From contig CAZMIX010000004.1 of assembly GCA_964566545.1 (NCBI GenBank), positions 48,174-112,173 on the forward strand: DNA of 64,000 nucleotides. Direction: 5' to 3'. Numbering within the stretch: the first letter of the stretch is position 1; each line of letters begins with the position of its first letter. This document shows, in pieces, positions 51,043-60,131 of this stretch. This DNA comes from JAEYFP01 sp964566545. GTDB lineage: Bacteria; Bacillota; Clostridia; Lachnospirales; Lachnospiraceae. The notes beneath the pieces were generated by a model that worked only from the letters and a program-made list of their open reading frames with translations, was not told the origin of the DNA and made no database searches. Made by a program: the position numbers and the translations under genes.

Positions 51043-52320
51043 TCATCTGTTTGCCAACTCCTTTGTAATATCCGACCACGTCAAACCGCATTCCGCCATG
51101 AGTACCATCGCATGATATAAAAAGTCGGCCATTTCGTATTTGACCTCCTCCTTATCTGGATTTTTGGCAGCAATAACAATTTCTGTCGCCTCTTCTCCGA
51201 CCTTTTTTAAAATTTTATCGATACCCTTATCAAACAGATAATTTGTATAGGAGCCCTCCTTTGGACGCACCTTCCGATCCTGAATGACCGCATAAACGTC
51301 CTCAAACACATGGAGCGGATTTGTATACCTGTATTCCTGCTTTATGATCCCATTGAAAAAGCAGGAATGACTTCCGGTGTGACACGCGGCTCCGATCTGC
51401 GCAACCTTCGCAAGGATCGTATCCATATCACAGTCGGCGGTCAGTTCTTTTACATACTGGTAATGCCCGCTTGTCGCACCCTTTACCCAAAGCTCCTTGC
51501 GGCTTCTGGAATAATAAGTCATGATGCCCGTTTCGATTGTCCGGTTATAGGCGGCTTCATCCATGTAAGCAACCATCAGTACCTCGTCGGTCTGATAGTC
51601 CTGCACAACAACAGGAATATGCCCATCGCTGTTCTTTTTGAAATCCGCCCAGACATGGCTGCTTTCCCAGATGCTGATCAAAACACCTTCTGCTTTGCAC
51701 ATTTTTTTAAATTCCATGAGACTGTGAATACGCCCATTTATCACATCTCCGGAAAGTCCCGCAATACAGTCTGCTTTTAACAGCTTAACCATTTCCTGTT
51801 CCGCCGCTTCATTGATGACCGGTATGACTGCAAGTTCCTTATAATCATCGTCAATACGTTTGTTTAATAAAAGAACGCCGCATGTAAAACTTTTTAGATC
51901 CCCAAGCCTGTCGAGAATCTGTTCCTCGGCATCCGCACAGGCCATAATTTTCTCTTTGCCAAAACGCTTACTGACCTCCTCCATCAAATCGAGGTTAACC
52001 TGCTTTGCCATATTAAGTGCCACCCTGCTGCAGCCTGCGTAAAGCAGCTTCTTGACGTCCTCCACCCGGTTAATGTTTCCGGCGCCAATGACGGGAATGT
52101 CGATGGAACGGTTCAGCTCCCGTAAAACTAAAAGTGCCTCCTCATGTGCCGTATCACCGTCCGATAAATCAAACACAATCATTTCGTCAGCTCCCCGGCC
52201 GGAACAAGAAACGGCATAGGAAACCGGATCCTTGGAAACCACTCCTTCATCCTTAAAACCTTTTATAAACTTTTTATCTTTCAAATAAAAACAGGGAATC
52301 AGCTTTTTATTTTTCATCAC
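51043..52320 (-). CDS. hisIE: Fusion: degenerate HisF-like barrel + HisI + HisE
   Basis: 425 residues. Part 1 (about 1-215) looks like a HisF/HisA-type barrel (IPCFYLKDKKFIKGF, DEMIVFDLSDGD, PVIGAGNI, CSRVALN), but the catalytic Asp of HisF (IPCLDV) is Tyr here and the barrel is about 40 residues short. Part 2 (about 220-325) is phosphoribosyl-AMP cyclohydrolase with TYYSRSRKELWVKGATSGH, CDMD and the zinc-site CHTGSHSC. Part 3 (about 335-425) is phosphoribosyl-ATP pyrophosphatase with VGEEATEIVIAAK. It does the second and third steps of histidine synthesis. Overlaps hisB by four bases. Confidence 0.92.
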   Translation of the reverse strand: MMKNKKLIPCFYLKDKKFIKGFKDEGVVSKDPVSYAVSCSGRGADEMIVFDLSDGDTAHEEALLVLRELNRSIDIPVIGAGNINRVEDVKKLLYAGCSRVALNMAKQVNLDLMEEVSKRFGKEKIMACADAEEQILDRLGDLKSFTCGVLLLNKRIDDDYKELAVIPVINEAAEQEMVKLLKADCIAGLSGDVINGRIHSLMEFKKMCKAEGVLISIWESSHVWADFKKNSDGHIPVVVQDYQTDEVLMVAYMDEAAYNRTIETGIMTYYSRSRKELWVKGATSGHYQYVKELTADCDMDTILAKVAQIGAACHTGSHSCFFNGIIKQEYRYTNPLHVFEDVYAVIQDRKVRPKEGSYTNYLFDKGIDKILKKVGEEATEIVIAAKNPDKEEVKYEMADFLYHAMVLMAECGLTWSDITKELANR

Positions 52321-52910
52321 AGCGTTCCTTTCGTAGACAGCACGTCCGTCACCCGCCCGTCCTTTTTTACCGACTCATCGAGCGCCTTGGCAAACGCCTT
52401 GAACATCGCCTCCGCGATATGGTGTGAATTGCTGCCCGACAATACTTTGATATGCAGATTCATCGCGGCGGAATAACTGACCGCATAGAAAAATTCCCTG
52501 ATCAGCTCCGTGTCCAGGTAACCGATTTTTTCCGCATCAAATGACGCCTCATAGGAAAAGTAAGGACGTCCGCATAAGTCTACGGCACACAGCACAAGCG
52601 CGTCATCCATCGGCAGTATCATGCTCCCGTAGCGCCTGATGCCTTTTTTATCGGCCAGCGACTCCCTGATTGCGCTGCCAAGCACGATACCGGTATCCTC
52701 TACCGTATGATGCCCGTCCACATGAAGGTCGCCCGTTACAGACAGCTCGCAGTCAAAAAAACCATGCCGTGCAAACCCTTCTAGCATGTGGTCAAAAAAA
52801 CCGATGCCCGTGTCGATTTTACTGATTCCTGTTCCGTCCAGATTCAGGCTGAGCTTGATCTGTGTTTCCTTCGTATTCCGTTTGATTTCCGATTTTCTTT
52901 CCGCTTCCAT
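52317..52910 (-). CDS. hisB: Imidazoleglycerol-phosphate dehydratase
   Basis: 197 residues, monofunctional type. The manganese-binding motifs are DGHHTVEDTGI and the second, C-terminal HHIAEAMFKA, with the FFDHMLEGFARHG block near the N-terminus. It converts imidazoleglycerol phosphate to imidazoleacetol phosphate. In the his operon between hisD and the HisI/E fusion. Confidence 0.97.
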   Translation of the reverse strand: MEAERKSEIKRNTKETQIKLSLNLDGTGISKIDTGIGFFDHMLEGFARHGFFDCELSVTGDLHVDGHHTVEDTGIVLGSAIRESLADKKGIRRYGSMILPMDDALVLCAVDLCGRPYFSYEASFDAEKIGYLDTELIREFFYAVSYSAAMNLHIKVLSGSNSHHIAEAMFKAFAKALDESVKKDGRVTDVLSTKGTL

Positions 52911-52919
52911 ATGCCCTCC

Positions 52920-54209
52920 TTATTCAAAACGTACCCGTATCGACTTCGCATGTGCCGTCAGACCTTCCGCCTCCGCAAATTCAGCGATATCCTCCGCCGC
53001 CGAAGCGAGTGCCTCCCTCGAGTAGGAAATGATGCTCGTGCGCTTATAGAAGGCATCTACGGAAAGCGGAGAAAAAAACTTCGCCGTACCGTTCGTGGGA
53101 AGTACGTGATTGGGTCCTGCAAAATAATCGCCAAGAGGCTCCGAGGAATATTCACCGATGAAAATGGCACCGGCGTTTTTAATTTTAGTCATCACCGAAA
53201 ACGCATCCTTTGTGAGGATTTCCACATGCTCGGAAGCGATTTCGTTCGCCGTTTCCACCGCAGCCTCCATGGAATCCGCCACTAAAATATACCCGTAGCT
53301 GTCCAGAGATTTTTGAATAATTTCCCTGCGTGACAGCGTTTCTGTCAATACCTCCGCCTCCTTTGACACCTGCTTTGCAAGCGTCTTAGATGTCGTAATC
53401 AGGATCGCCGACGCAAGCTGGTCATGCTCGGCCTGGGACAGCAGATCCGCAGCTACATAAGCAGGATTTGCCGTTTCATCCGCCAGAACGAGGATTTCAC
53501 TCGGTCCCGCAATGGAATCGATGCTGACATGGCCGAATACTGCTTTTTTGGCAAGTGCGACAAAAATATTGCCGGGTCCTACGATTTTGTCCACTTTCGG
53601 AATAGATTCTGTTCCGTATGCAAGCGCAGCGATCGCCTGTGCGCCGCCTGCCTTATAGATTTCCGTGACGCCGGTGATCTTTGCCGCTACTAAAGTGCAA
53701 GGCTGTACCTTTCCGTCTTTGCCGGGCGGCGTGATCATGACAATCCGCTTTACACCCGCCACCTTTGCCGGCAGCACGCACATGAGCGTCGAGGAAGGAT
53801 AGGCCGCCTTTCCGCCCGGCACATAAACGCCGACGCGCTCGATCGGCGTCACCTTCTGTCCGAGTATGGTACCGTCCTCTTTTGAGTCGAACCAGCTATT
53901 CACCCTTTGCTTTTCATGGTATGCAATGATATTGGCGGCCGCCCGCTCCATGATCGCGATCAGCCTTTGATCGTATGCCGCATAAGCTTCTTCAATTTCC
54001 GCTTCGCTCACGCGCACTGCCTCCGCCCTCAGGCGGCAGCCGTCAAATTTTTCCGTATAGGAAAACAATGCCATATCTCCGTTTTCCTTTACATTAGTCA
54101 ATATTTCATTGACGGTATTTTCATATTCCGTATATTGGCCCGGACTTCTCTTTAATAAATTTGTCAGGATATCCCGTCTTGTCTCTTCGGTCAATTTTAT
54201 AATTTTCAT
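52920..54209 (-). CDS. hisD: Histidinol dehydrogenase
   Basis: 429 residues. It oxidises histidinol to histidine in two NAD steps. It shows VYVPGGKAAYPSSTLM, KIVGPGNIFVALAK, IDSIAGPSEILVLAD, and the zinc and catalytic residues in QAEHDQLASAIL, SEHVEIL and AGPNHVLPT. It has normal length. The stop is followed by hisB after nine bases. Confidence 0.97.
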   Translation of the reverse strand: MKIIKLTEETRRDILTNLLKRSPGQYTEYENTVNEILTNVKENGDMALFSYTEKFDGCRLRAEAVRVSEAEIEEAYAAYDQRLIAIMERAAANIIAYHEKQRVNSWFDSKEDGTILGQKVTPIERVGVYVPGGKAAYPSSTLMCVLPAKVAGVKRIVMITPPGKDGKVQPCTLVAAKITGVTEIYKAGGAQAIAALAYGTESIPKVDKIVGPGNIFVALAKKAVFGHVSIDSIAGPSEILVLADETANPAYVAADLLSQAEHDQLASAILITTSKTLAKQVSKEAEVLTETLSRREIIQKSLDSYGYILVADSMEAAVETANEIASEHVEILTKDAFSVMTKIKNAGAIFIGEYSSEPLGDYFAGPNHVLPTNGTAKFFSPLSVDAFYKRTSIISYSREALASAAEDIAEFAEAEGLTAHAKSIRVRFE

Positions 54210-54841
54210 AATTTCTCCTTTAACTCTCTGATCAACCGGTTAATTCGATCCGATTCCATCCGCATGCTGACCTGGTTGACGATCATTCTCGCCGACAGCG
54301 GACAGATTTCCTCAAGCACCTCCAGGCCGTTTTCCCGCAGCGTCGAGCCTGTTTCCACAATGTCCACGATCACCTCGGAAAGTCCGACGATCGGCGCAAG
54401 CTCGATAGAACCGTTCAACTTGATGATATCCACGGTCTGATGCTTTTTATTATAAAAATAATCTTTTGCGATCCGCGGATATTTAGTTGCAACACGGATC
54501 ATCTCGTGATGCTGCAGAAGCTCTTTTGCGGATGCCGGCCCGCAGACACACATCCGGCATTTTCCGAAGCCTAAATCCAACACCTCAAAATTTTTCCGGT
54601 TTTCCTCAAGGATCGTATCTTTGCCGACCACACCGATATCGGCTGCTCCATATTCCACATAGGTCGGCACATCCGGTCCCTTCGCCAGAAAAAATTTTAA
54701 TTTTAATTCCTCATTGACAAAAATCAGCTTTCTCGAATCCTTATCCTTCATTTCTTCGCAGGTGATGCCGATTTCCTCAAACAACTGAAGCGTCCTGTTG
54801 GCCAGCCGCCCCTTTCCAAGTGCAAATGTTAAATAGCGCAT
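54206..54841 (-). CDS. hisG: ATP phosphoribosyltransferase, short form
   Basis: 211 residues. It is the short catalytic form without the C-terminal regulatory ACT domain, which needs HisZ for activity. Motifs are LTFALGKGRLANRTLQLFEEIG, GAADIGVVGKDTI and the PRPP site VDIVETGSTLRENGL. First committed step of histidine synthesis. Four-base overlap with hisD; one base after hisZ. Confidence 0.97.
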   Translation of the reverse strand: MRYLTFALGKGRLANRTLQLFEEIGITCEEMKDKDSRKLIFVNEELKLKFFLAKGPDVPTYVEYGAADIGVVGKDTILEENRKNFEVLDLGFGKCRMCVCGPASAKELLQHHEMIRVATKYPRIAKDYFYNKKHQTVDIIKLNGSIELAPIVGLSEVIVDIVETGSTLRENGLEVLEEICPLSARMIVNQVSMRMESDRINRLIRELKEKL

Positions 54842-54842
54842 G

Positions 54843-56036
54843 TCATCCCTCCAGATTTTCAGCTAAAATCAAATTCAGACAGTGACTTGCCGCATACTGC
54901 TCATAATCTTTTAACTGTTCTCTTTTCATTAGATGCATTAAAATCGTCTTTTTCCCACTGTTCCGATATTCCTTAGCGATCCGATAAGCTTTTTCTTTAT
55001 CTGCACTCTCATAAAGCAGTAAACAGGTGTCATCAGGAGTCATAGCACCAATCCCCTGTCTGGACAAGGCAGATAAAAGCTGATCAACGACAATTGCAAA
55101 GCCAATTGCCTCGGCTTTTTTCCCGAACTCGTTCAGCAGATTGTCGTAGCGCCCGCCCTTTATGACGGCATCCCCGTTTCCATATGTATCTGCCCTGAAA
55201 ATCACACCGGTATAATAATGATATTTGCTAAGGAGTCCTAAGTCAAATGTCACATAGTCCGTCACAGTCTGGGCGCGCAGCAGCTCGTAAATGGCTTCAA
55301 GCCGCTCCACCGCAAGCAGTGAACGCCGATTTGTCACAAATCTCTTGGCATCCCCGACTGTTTCCAAAGAGCCAAACAGATCCGTGATTTTTAAAATCTG
55401 CTCCTTCACGTCATTTGCTAACTCTAAAGAGTCCAAAATCGCCTGTGCTCCAAAAAAATTTTTATTAGAGATCATTTCTCTAAGCTCTAATTCCGCTTCC
55501 TCATTGATGCCGTATTCCGCACAAAGACCTTTAAAAAACTCCACATTGCCGATGCTGATCTGAAAATCATGCAGACCGGCCTGCTTCATGCAGGCAATAA
55601 CAAGCGAAATCATTTCCGCATCCGCTTCCACGCTGCCGTCGTTAATCAGCTCCGCGCCGATTTGTGTTGTTTCCTTTAGGCGTCCCTGAAAATCGGAGGC
55701 ATTGATAAACGTATTACCCATATAGCAGAATCGGATCGGAAGCCGCTCCTCCATAAAGTATTTGGCCGCGGCTCTGGCGATCGAAGGCGTAAAGTCCGGC
55801 CGAAGCACGAGTGTATTTCCTTCTTTATCAAAAAATTTATACAGCTCCTTTGAAGGGATCGTTCCGATCCTGCTCGAAAAAATATCAAAAAATTCAAAGG
55901 TCGGCGTTTGGATATCCTGATAGCCGTATAAATGCAGCTCGTCTTGCAAAGCAGCCTGCAGCCTCAGCTTAATTTCATATTCATTTCCGTAAATATCCCG
56001 CACCCCTTCCGGTGTGTGCAGTAAGCGCTTTTCCAT
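54843..56036 (-). CDS. hisZ: ATP phosphoribosyltransferase regulatory subunit HisZ
   Basis: 397 residues with a histidyl-tRNA synthetase-like fold: GVRDIYGNEYEIKLRLQAAL at the start, YQDIQTPTFEFFDIFS, motif-2-like LRPDFTPSIARAAAKY, and GGRYDNLLNEFGKKAEAIGFAI. It lacks aminoacylation function, forms an octamer with HisG and provides histidine feedback control. First gene of the operon. Confidence 0.95.
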   Translation of the reverse strand: MEKRLLHTPEGVRDIYGNEYEIKLRLQAALQDELHLYGYQDIQTPTFEFFDIFSSRIGTIPSKELYKFFDKEGNTLVLRPDFTPSIARAAAKYFMEERLPIRFCYMGNTFINASDFQGRLKETTQIGAELINDGSVEADAEMISLVIACMKQAGLHDFQISIGNVEFFKGLCAEYGINEEAELELREMISNKNFFGAQAILDSLELANDVKEQILKITDLFGSLETVGDAKRFVTNRRSLLAVERLEAIYELLRAQTVTDYVTFDLGLLSKYHYYTGVIFRADTYGNGDAVIKGGRYDNLLNEFGKKAEAIGFAIVVDQLLSALSRQGIGAMTPDDTCLLLYESADKEKAYRIAKEYRNSGKKTILMHLMKREQLKDYEQYAASHCLNLILAENLEG

Positions 56037-56110
56037 AAACGGCTCCTTATGATACTTTTATTTTCTTAGTATTTATATTACATTTCGCTTTCCTAAATTA
56101 AAGTGCTAAT

Positions 56111-56128
56111 ATGGTATCGTGCTACCAT
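56111..56128. promoter_or_regulatory. Operator-like palindrome at the his transcription start
   Basis: ATGGTA-TCGTGC-TACCAT, a perfect 6 bp inverted repeat with a six-base centre, predicted to lie at about +4 to +21 of the his transcript. GTGCTA occurs twice nearby (56103-56108, 56119-56124). The position fits a repressor site; a TrpR-family HisR/YerC regulator is one candidate, by inference only. Confidence 0.55.
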
Positions 56129-56138
56129 GACAAAACAT

Positions 56139-56167
56139 ATTATATAAAATATGGATTGCTTTGTCAA
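56139..56167 (-). promoter_or_regulatory. Promoter of the his operon
   Basis: Minus strand: TTGACA (56167-56162), exactly 17 bases, TATAAT (56144-56139): perfect sigma-A consensus, about 100 bases before hisZ. No T-box or leader-peptide attenuator was recognised in the leader. Confidence 0.88.
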
Positions 56168-56198
56168 TTGCCAGTCTCATGATTACAGCTATTTATTT

Positions 56199-56732
56199 TC
56201 ATTCGCGTGAGGAAAGATCCATCTGCACCGCATCCAAATAAGGTACAAAAATACCCTGCCTTGGCTGAATCACATAGTCTTCCTCAATCTCTTCAATCCG
56301 AAAGCTCTTTTTTCCGCCGTCCATTTGTCGGCTCCAAAATTCCTTCAGCTTGCAAAAACGCAGATAATAAAACAGATCTCTTGCCGAATAATAAATAAGC
56401 AGAAAAGCGACTCCGCCCTGCGCTTCAAATTCCTCCATGAACCGCACCTGATGCTCATGAATGTTGGCGAGTGCAAAAGTATCCTTCGCGCATTCCTTCG
56501 CATCAAAGCAAATCGGAATTCCTTGAATCGCGCCGATATAGTCGACGGTGCTTTTCTGCTCAAAATAAGCAAGTGTAATATGCCGGTGTTCCTTATCGAT
56601 ATTGATTGGGGTGATCGGCGTCGGAACCTTTTGAATCAGTCCAAGCTTATTTTCCCTGTATTTTTCATTCGTACGGTTAATCAAGTCCTCTAAGGTGGAA
56701 CCTCTTAACCCCCTGCTATTCCATGTTGCCAT
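56199..56732 (-). CDS. recU: Holliday junction resolvase RecU
   Basis: 177 residues. It starts MATWNSRGLRGSTLEDLINRTNEKY, contains the catalytic acidic cluster in the STVDYIGAIQGIPICFDAKEC strand pair, and has the Gram-positive-specific FLLIYYSARDLFYYLR block. It cuts recombination junctions. An ATG at 56774 would add 14 residues and abut the previous stop, but CGGGAG before 56732 and homology favour the shorter form. Confidence 0.94.
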   Translation of the reverse strand: MATWNSRGLRGSTLEDLINRTNEKYRENKLGLIQKVPTPITPINIDKEHRHITLAYFEQKSTVDYIGAIQGIPICFDAKECAKDTFALANIHEHQVRFMEEFEAQGGVAFLLIYYSARDLFYYLRFCKLKEFWSRQMDGGKKSFRIEEIEEDYVIQPRQGIFVPYLDAVQMDLSSRE

Positions 56733-56774
56733 TTTATTCTCCCGCGATGTTTTTAAATAGTGCGCATGTTTCAT

Positions 56775-57764
56775 TTACTGCTGCGATAATACCTTTTCCC
56801 GCAAAATCCGGTCAAATTGCCGGGGAAGAGAGATGGTAAATGTTTTTCCTGACAAATTTTCAAGTGCACCTGTAAACAAAGGCATTTCAAGACGATATGC
56901 ATGTAAAAGCTGCGCCTTCACACCGTAATATTTTTTATAATACTGATTGACCTGCGGATTTCCGTATTTATAATCGCCGACAATCGGCGCTTTCTCAGAT
57001 GCAAGATGCGCACGTATCTGGTGAGGTTTTCCCGTAATTAATTCGACCTCAAGCAGAGTTAATTCGCCGTATTGTTTTAGCGGCATATAACGCGTCTCAA
57101 TTTCGGAGACCTCCTCCATAGAGTCCGGCTTTTCTTTTTGTACACAAACCCGATTCGTTTTTTCGTCTTTTATAAGGAATCCTTTTATATACTGTGGTTT
57201 TCGGATATCAGCAGCTACAAGGCATTGATAATACTTATGGATTGTGCGGTCTTTCAGTGCTCCGGATATCTGCTGTGCAGCTGCAAGGGTCTTGGCGCAG
57301 AGAATCAATCCGCTCGTATTCCGGTCAAGGCGGTTGCAGATAGAGGGCGTAAAGCTTTGCAGGCTTTCCCTTGCCACCGCACCGCTTTTTATAAGATAGT
57401 CCAAACAATATTCGTTAATTGATAGATCCGCCCGCGACGCTTTCTGTGATAAAATCCCGGCAGGCTTGTCTATCAGCAGCAAATTGACATCTTCATAGAC
57501 AATCCTTAATGAAAAAGGCTGCTTCACAAGAACCGGCTGTTTTTCCTCGGAGAATTTTTCATATGTTTCATCAGAAAAAAACAACTTGATCTCATCTCCC
57601 GCAAAAAGCTGTTCCATGCCTTTCGCCTTTTTTCCATTCAACGTGATATTTTTTTTCCTAAGCATTTTATAAATAAAGCTGCCGGGTGCCTTGTTTAAAT
57701 ACTTAAATAACAGCTTGTCCAAACGCTGCCCCGCTTCATTTTCTTTTACAATCATAACTTTCAT
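56775..57764 (-). CDS. RluA-family pseudouridine synthase (RluC-like)
   Basis: 329 residues: an S4 domain (GQRLDKLLFKYLNKAPGSFIYKMLRKKNI) and a catalytic domain with Asp in CNRLDRNTSGLI (HRLD in most, here NRLD). RluC/YtzG-type members modify 23S rRNA. The exact uridine is not predictable. Second RluA-family gene in the window, after the one at 22027. Overlaps the HAD gene by four bases. Confidence 0.9.
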   Translation of the reverse strand: MKVMIVKENEAGQRLDKLLFKYLNKAPGSFIYKMLRKKNITLNGKKAKGMEQLFAGDEIKLFFSDETYEKFSEEKQPVLVKQPFSLRIVYEDVNLLLIDKPAGILSQKASRADLSINEYCLDYLIKSGAVARESLQSFTPSICNRLDRNTSGLILCAKTLAAAQQISGALKDRTIHKYYQCLVAADIRKPQYIKGFLIKDEKTNRVCVQKEKPDSMEEVSEIETRYMPLKQYGELTLLEVELITGKPHQIRAHLASEKAPIVGDYKYGNPQVNQYYKKYYGVKAQLLHAYRLEMPLFTGALENLSGKTFTISLPRQFDRILREKVLSQQ

Positions 57765-58429
57765 CGTGAATTTGCCTTCTCATACGGAAAAACCTGCCCA
57801 TAATCTTCTATGAAATAATCGGCAAGCGCCTTTTTTTCCTGAAGTTGATAATCCGAATACTCATCCGCGACGGCACACACACGCATGCCTGCTGACTTTC
57901 CGGCTAGGATTCCCTGTGTCAGATCCTCAAAAACGAGACAGTATTCGGGCTGAATGCCCAGTCTTTTTGCTGTGTTTAAATAAACGTCGGGCGCGGGTTT
58001 CCCTGCACCAACCTCGCAGCCGGTCAAAATAGCGTCAAAGTATTCATAAACACCCTTTCTCTTTAAAACAGCCTCCGTCAGAATACGGGAATTACTCGTG
58101 GCAATGCCGATTTTAATGCGCTGCTCCTTTAAATAAGCAAGGAATTTCCGTACATTATTTTTCAGCGTCACTTCACTGGAATACTTTTCATAGGCCATTT
58201 CATTCCAAATATCCATAATTTCCTCGACGGGCTCCTGAAGCAAAAAACGCTCCTTAAAATACTGTGCCGTCTCGAAAAAGCTCTTCCCCTCGATGTGTTG
58301 CTGTAAATCGGCGGGAAGCTCTTTGTTAAACTGCTTCAAGTACTGCCGGTCAATCGCTTTCCAAATCCACATCGAATCGACGAGCGTTCCGTCTAAATCA
58401 AAAATTACTGCCTGAATATCTTTCAACAT
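57761..58429 (-). CDS. HAD-family phosphatase/phosphomutase-like
   Basis: 222 residues. HAD motif I is FDLDGTLVDS, motif II TSNS, motif III with Lys in GAGKPAPDVYL and motif IV FEDLTQGILAGKSAGM. The helical cap after motif I places it in the beta-phosphoglucomutase/phosphonatase subgroup. Substrate unknown. Between two pseudouridine synthase genes, so possibly a nucleotide or 5'-modification role, but context is not decisive. Confidence 0.9.
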   Translation of the reverse strand: MLKDIQAVIFDLDGTLVDSMWIWKAIDRQYLKQFNKELPADLQQHIEGKSFFETAQYFKERFLLQEPVEEIMDIWNEMAYEKYSSEVTLKNNVRKFLAYLKEQRIKIGIATSNSRILTEAVLKRKGVYEYFDAILTGCEVGAGKPAPDVYLNTAKRLGIQPEYCLVFEDLTQGILAGKSAGMRVCAVADEYSDYQLQEKKALADYFIEDYGQVFPYEKANSR

Positions 58430-58449
58430 AGCTGTTCTCCATTTGTTTT

Positions 58450-59184
58450 CTATTGATGGTTGTTATTTTTCAACCGCGACAGTTCCTCTGCCGTCAGGCG
58501 GCGGAATTCTCCGGGCTGTAGCATTTCGTCCAATTGCAGACCGCCCATTGACAGCCGCTTTAAATAAAGCACCGCTCGCCCTCTTTTTGCAAGCATTCGC
58601 TTTACCTGATGATACCGTCCTTCCGTAATCGTGATTTCATAGGCATCTGCGCCCATCCGATCACTTTTCTTGACGACTGCCGGAAGACACGGCTTTTCAT
58701 CTCCGATATCGATGCCGCCTTCAAGAACATTTATATCCTCCGGTTTCAAAGAGCCGTCAAGCACGGCAAGATAGGTTTTTTTTACATGCTTCTTGGGGGA
58801 TAATAGCTCGTGAGCAAGTGTCCCGTCATTTGTCAGCAGCAAAAGCCCCTCCGTGTCCTTATCAAGTCTGCCTACCGGAAACAACTGCTTCGTTGCAACC
58901 CCCTTATCTCTTAATAAAGAAAAAACGGTCTCGTTTAAATTGTCCTTTGTCGCGCTGACATAGCTCTGGGGTTTGTTTAACATATAATAGACAAACACTT
59001 CATGAAGAACCGGTGTCTGACCGGCAAGCACGGTATTCGCAGCCGGTCTGACTTTATAGCCGCAATCCTTTACAACCACTCCGTCCACTGTGACCGTGCC
59101 GCTTTTTATGATGCCTCGCACTTCGCTCCTCGTCCCGAATCCTTCGTCCGCGAGAAGCTTGTCGAGCCTGATTTCTTTTTCCAT
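58450..59184 (-). CDS. RsuA/RluB-family pseudouridine synthase
   Basis: 244 residues: an S4 domain (IRLDKLLADEGFGTRSEVRGIIKSGTV) and a catalytic domain with Asp in GRLDKDTEGLLLLTNDG, plus EGRYHQVKRMLAKRGRAVLYLKR at the C-terminus. It probably modifies 16S rRNA (RsuA) rather than 23S. AGGTTTGAATGG lies at the start; the binding site is weak. Confidence 0.92.
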   Translation of the reverse strand: MEKEIRLDKLLADEGFGTRSEVRGIIKSGTVTVDGVVVKDCGYKVRPAANTVLAGQTPVLHEVFVYYMLNKPQSYVSATKDNLNETVFSLLRDKGVATKQLFPVGRLDKDTEGLLLLTNDGTLAHELLSPKKHVKKTYLAVLDGSLKPEDINVLEGGIDIGDEKPCLPAVVKKSDRMGADAYEITITEGRYHQVKRMLAKRGRAVLYLKRLSMGGLQLDEMLQPGEFRRLTAEELSRLKNNNHQ

Positions 59185-59226
59185 TCAAACCTCATTTTCC
59201 GCCGTATCGAAAGGTCATGCGCTGAA

Positions 59227-60105
59227 TTAATAAGAATAATTCAGCTTTTTCTCTTCCAAATACCGCAGCACATAGTACGGGTTGATGCTAACCTCATCGC
59301 TTTGCTCCGTTTTTATGTAAATACCGATATGCAGGTGTACATCAAATTTCCCGATCGTGCCTTCTTCCCCGTAGCCGCTATCCCCCATGTAACCTAAGAG
59401 CTGTCCGGCGACGACCTTCGTACCTTCTTTAAAATGCTCCGCATACTCATATAGATGCGCGTAATAAAAATATGCTCCGCTATCTGCCCGGATGCCAATG
59501 CGGTAACCTCCCTGCGGAAGCCAGCCGATTTTCTCTACAATACCATCTGTCATGCTGATGACCGGATAATAGCCTCTTCTGTTGAGAGAAGCCATAATAT
59601 CACAGCCTTCATGTCCTCTGGTGCCTCCAAAGCTCCGCTCAAAAAGCCAAGAATTTTCAAAAGTAATTTTTGCGTCTTCATTTTTGACAGAGACAGGGAT
59701 CGGAAAATAGGTCAGATCGTTCCAAACGGCTCGCATACTGTCCGTAACGGCTAAAAAGCCTTCATTTTTCAATAAATGCGGCAAAAGATCCCGATATAGC
59801 GCTTGATGAGCCATTATCATGGTTTTATCGGAAAGACTTCCTTCCTCTATTAAAAAGGCAGCGGTCAGATATTCATAAAAGTCGATATCGGATGTCTGTG
59901 CCTGCTTTTCTAATTCGAGCAGACAGTCCTTTGAAATTGTATGAGCCCGAAACATGGCACTGTCACAATAATCGGCCGTCACCTTGAGCAAAAACGCATG
60001 CTCGCGCACATATTCCGTCAACAGCGTGACCCAGATTGCACAAAATAAAAGAACAAAAACAAACGCAATCCTACCGGTTCTTTTTTTCAAATTCTGTTCC
60101 TGCAA
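59227..60105 (-). CDS. M23 family (lysostaphin-like) peptidase, membrane-anchored
   Basis: 292 residues. One N-terminal span (about 12-32) is followed by a helical region and a C-terminal M23 domain with zinc ligands in RGHEGCDIMAS (H-x3-D) and HLH in VHLHIGIY. It is predicted to cut peptidoglycan cross-bridges or act as a scaffold outside the membrane. GTVVAGQLLGYMGDSGYGE is the typical loop. It is 26 bases downstream of pepD. Confidence 0.9.
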   Translation of the reverse strand: MQEQNLKKRTGRIAFVFVLLFCAIWVTLLTEYVREHAFLLKVTADYCDSAMFRAHTISKDCLLELEKQAQTSDIDFYEYLTAAFLIEEGSLSDKTMIMAHQALYRDLLPHLLKNEGFLAVTDSMRAVWNDLTYFPIPVSVKNEDAKITFENSWLFERSFGGTRGHEGCDIMASLNRRGYYPVISMTDGIVEKIGWLPQGGYRIGIRADSGAYFYYAHLYEYAEHFKEGTKVVAGQLLGYMGDSGYGEEGTIGKFDVHLHIGIYIKTEQSDEVSINPYYVLRYLEEKKLNYSY

Positions 60106-60131
60106 TTCATTTTATCTTATTACAGTTTATT

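Noticed and set aside
56037..56198. Possible T-box or histidine leader peptide before hisZ
   Set aside because: No run of His codons and no T-box sequence; the palindrome and consensus promoter explain the region better.
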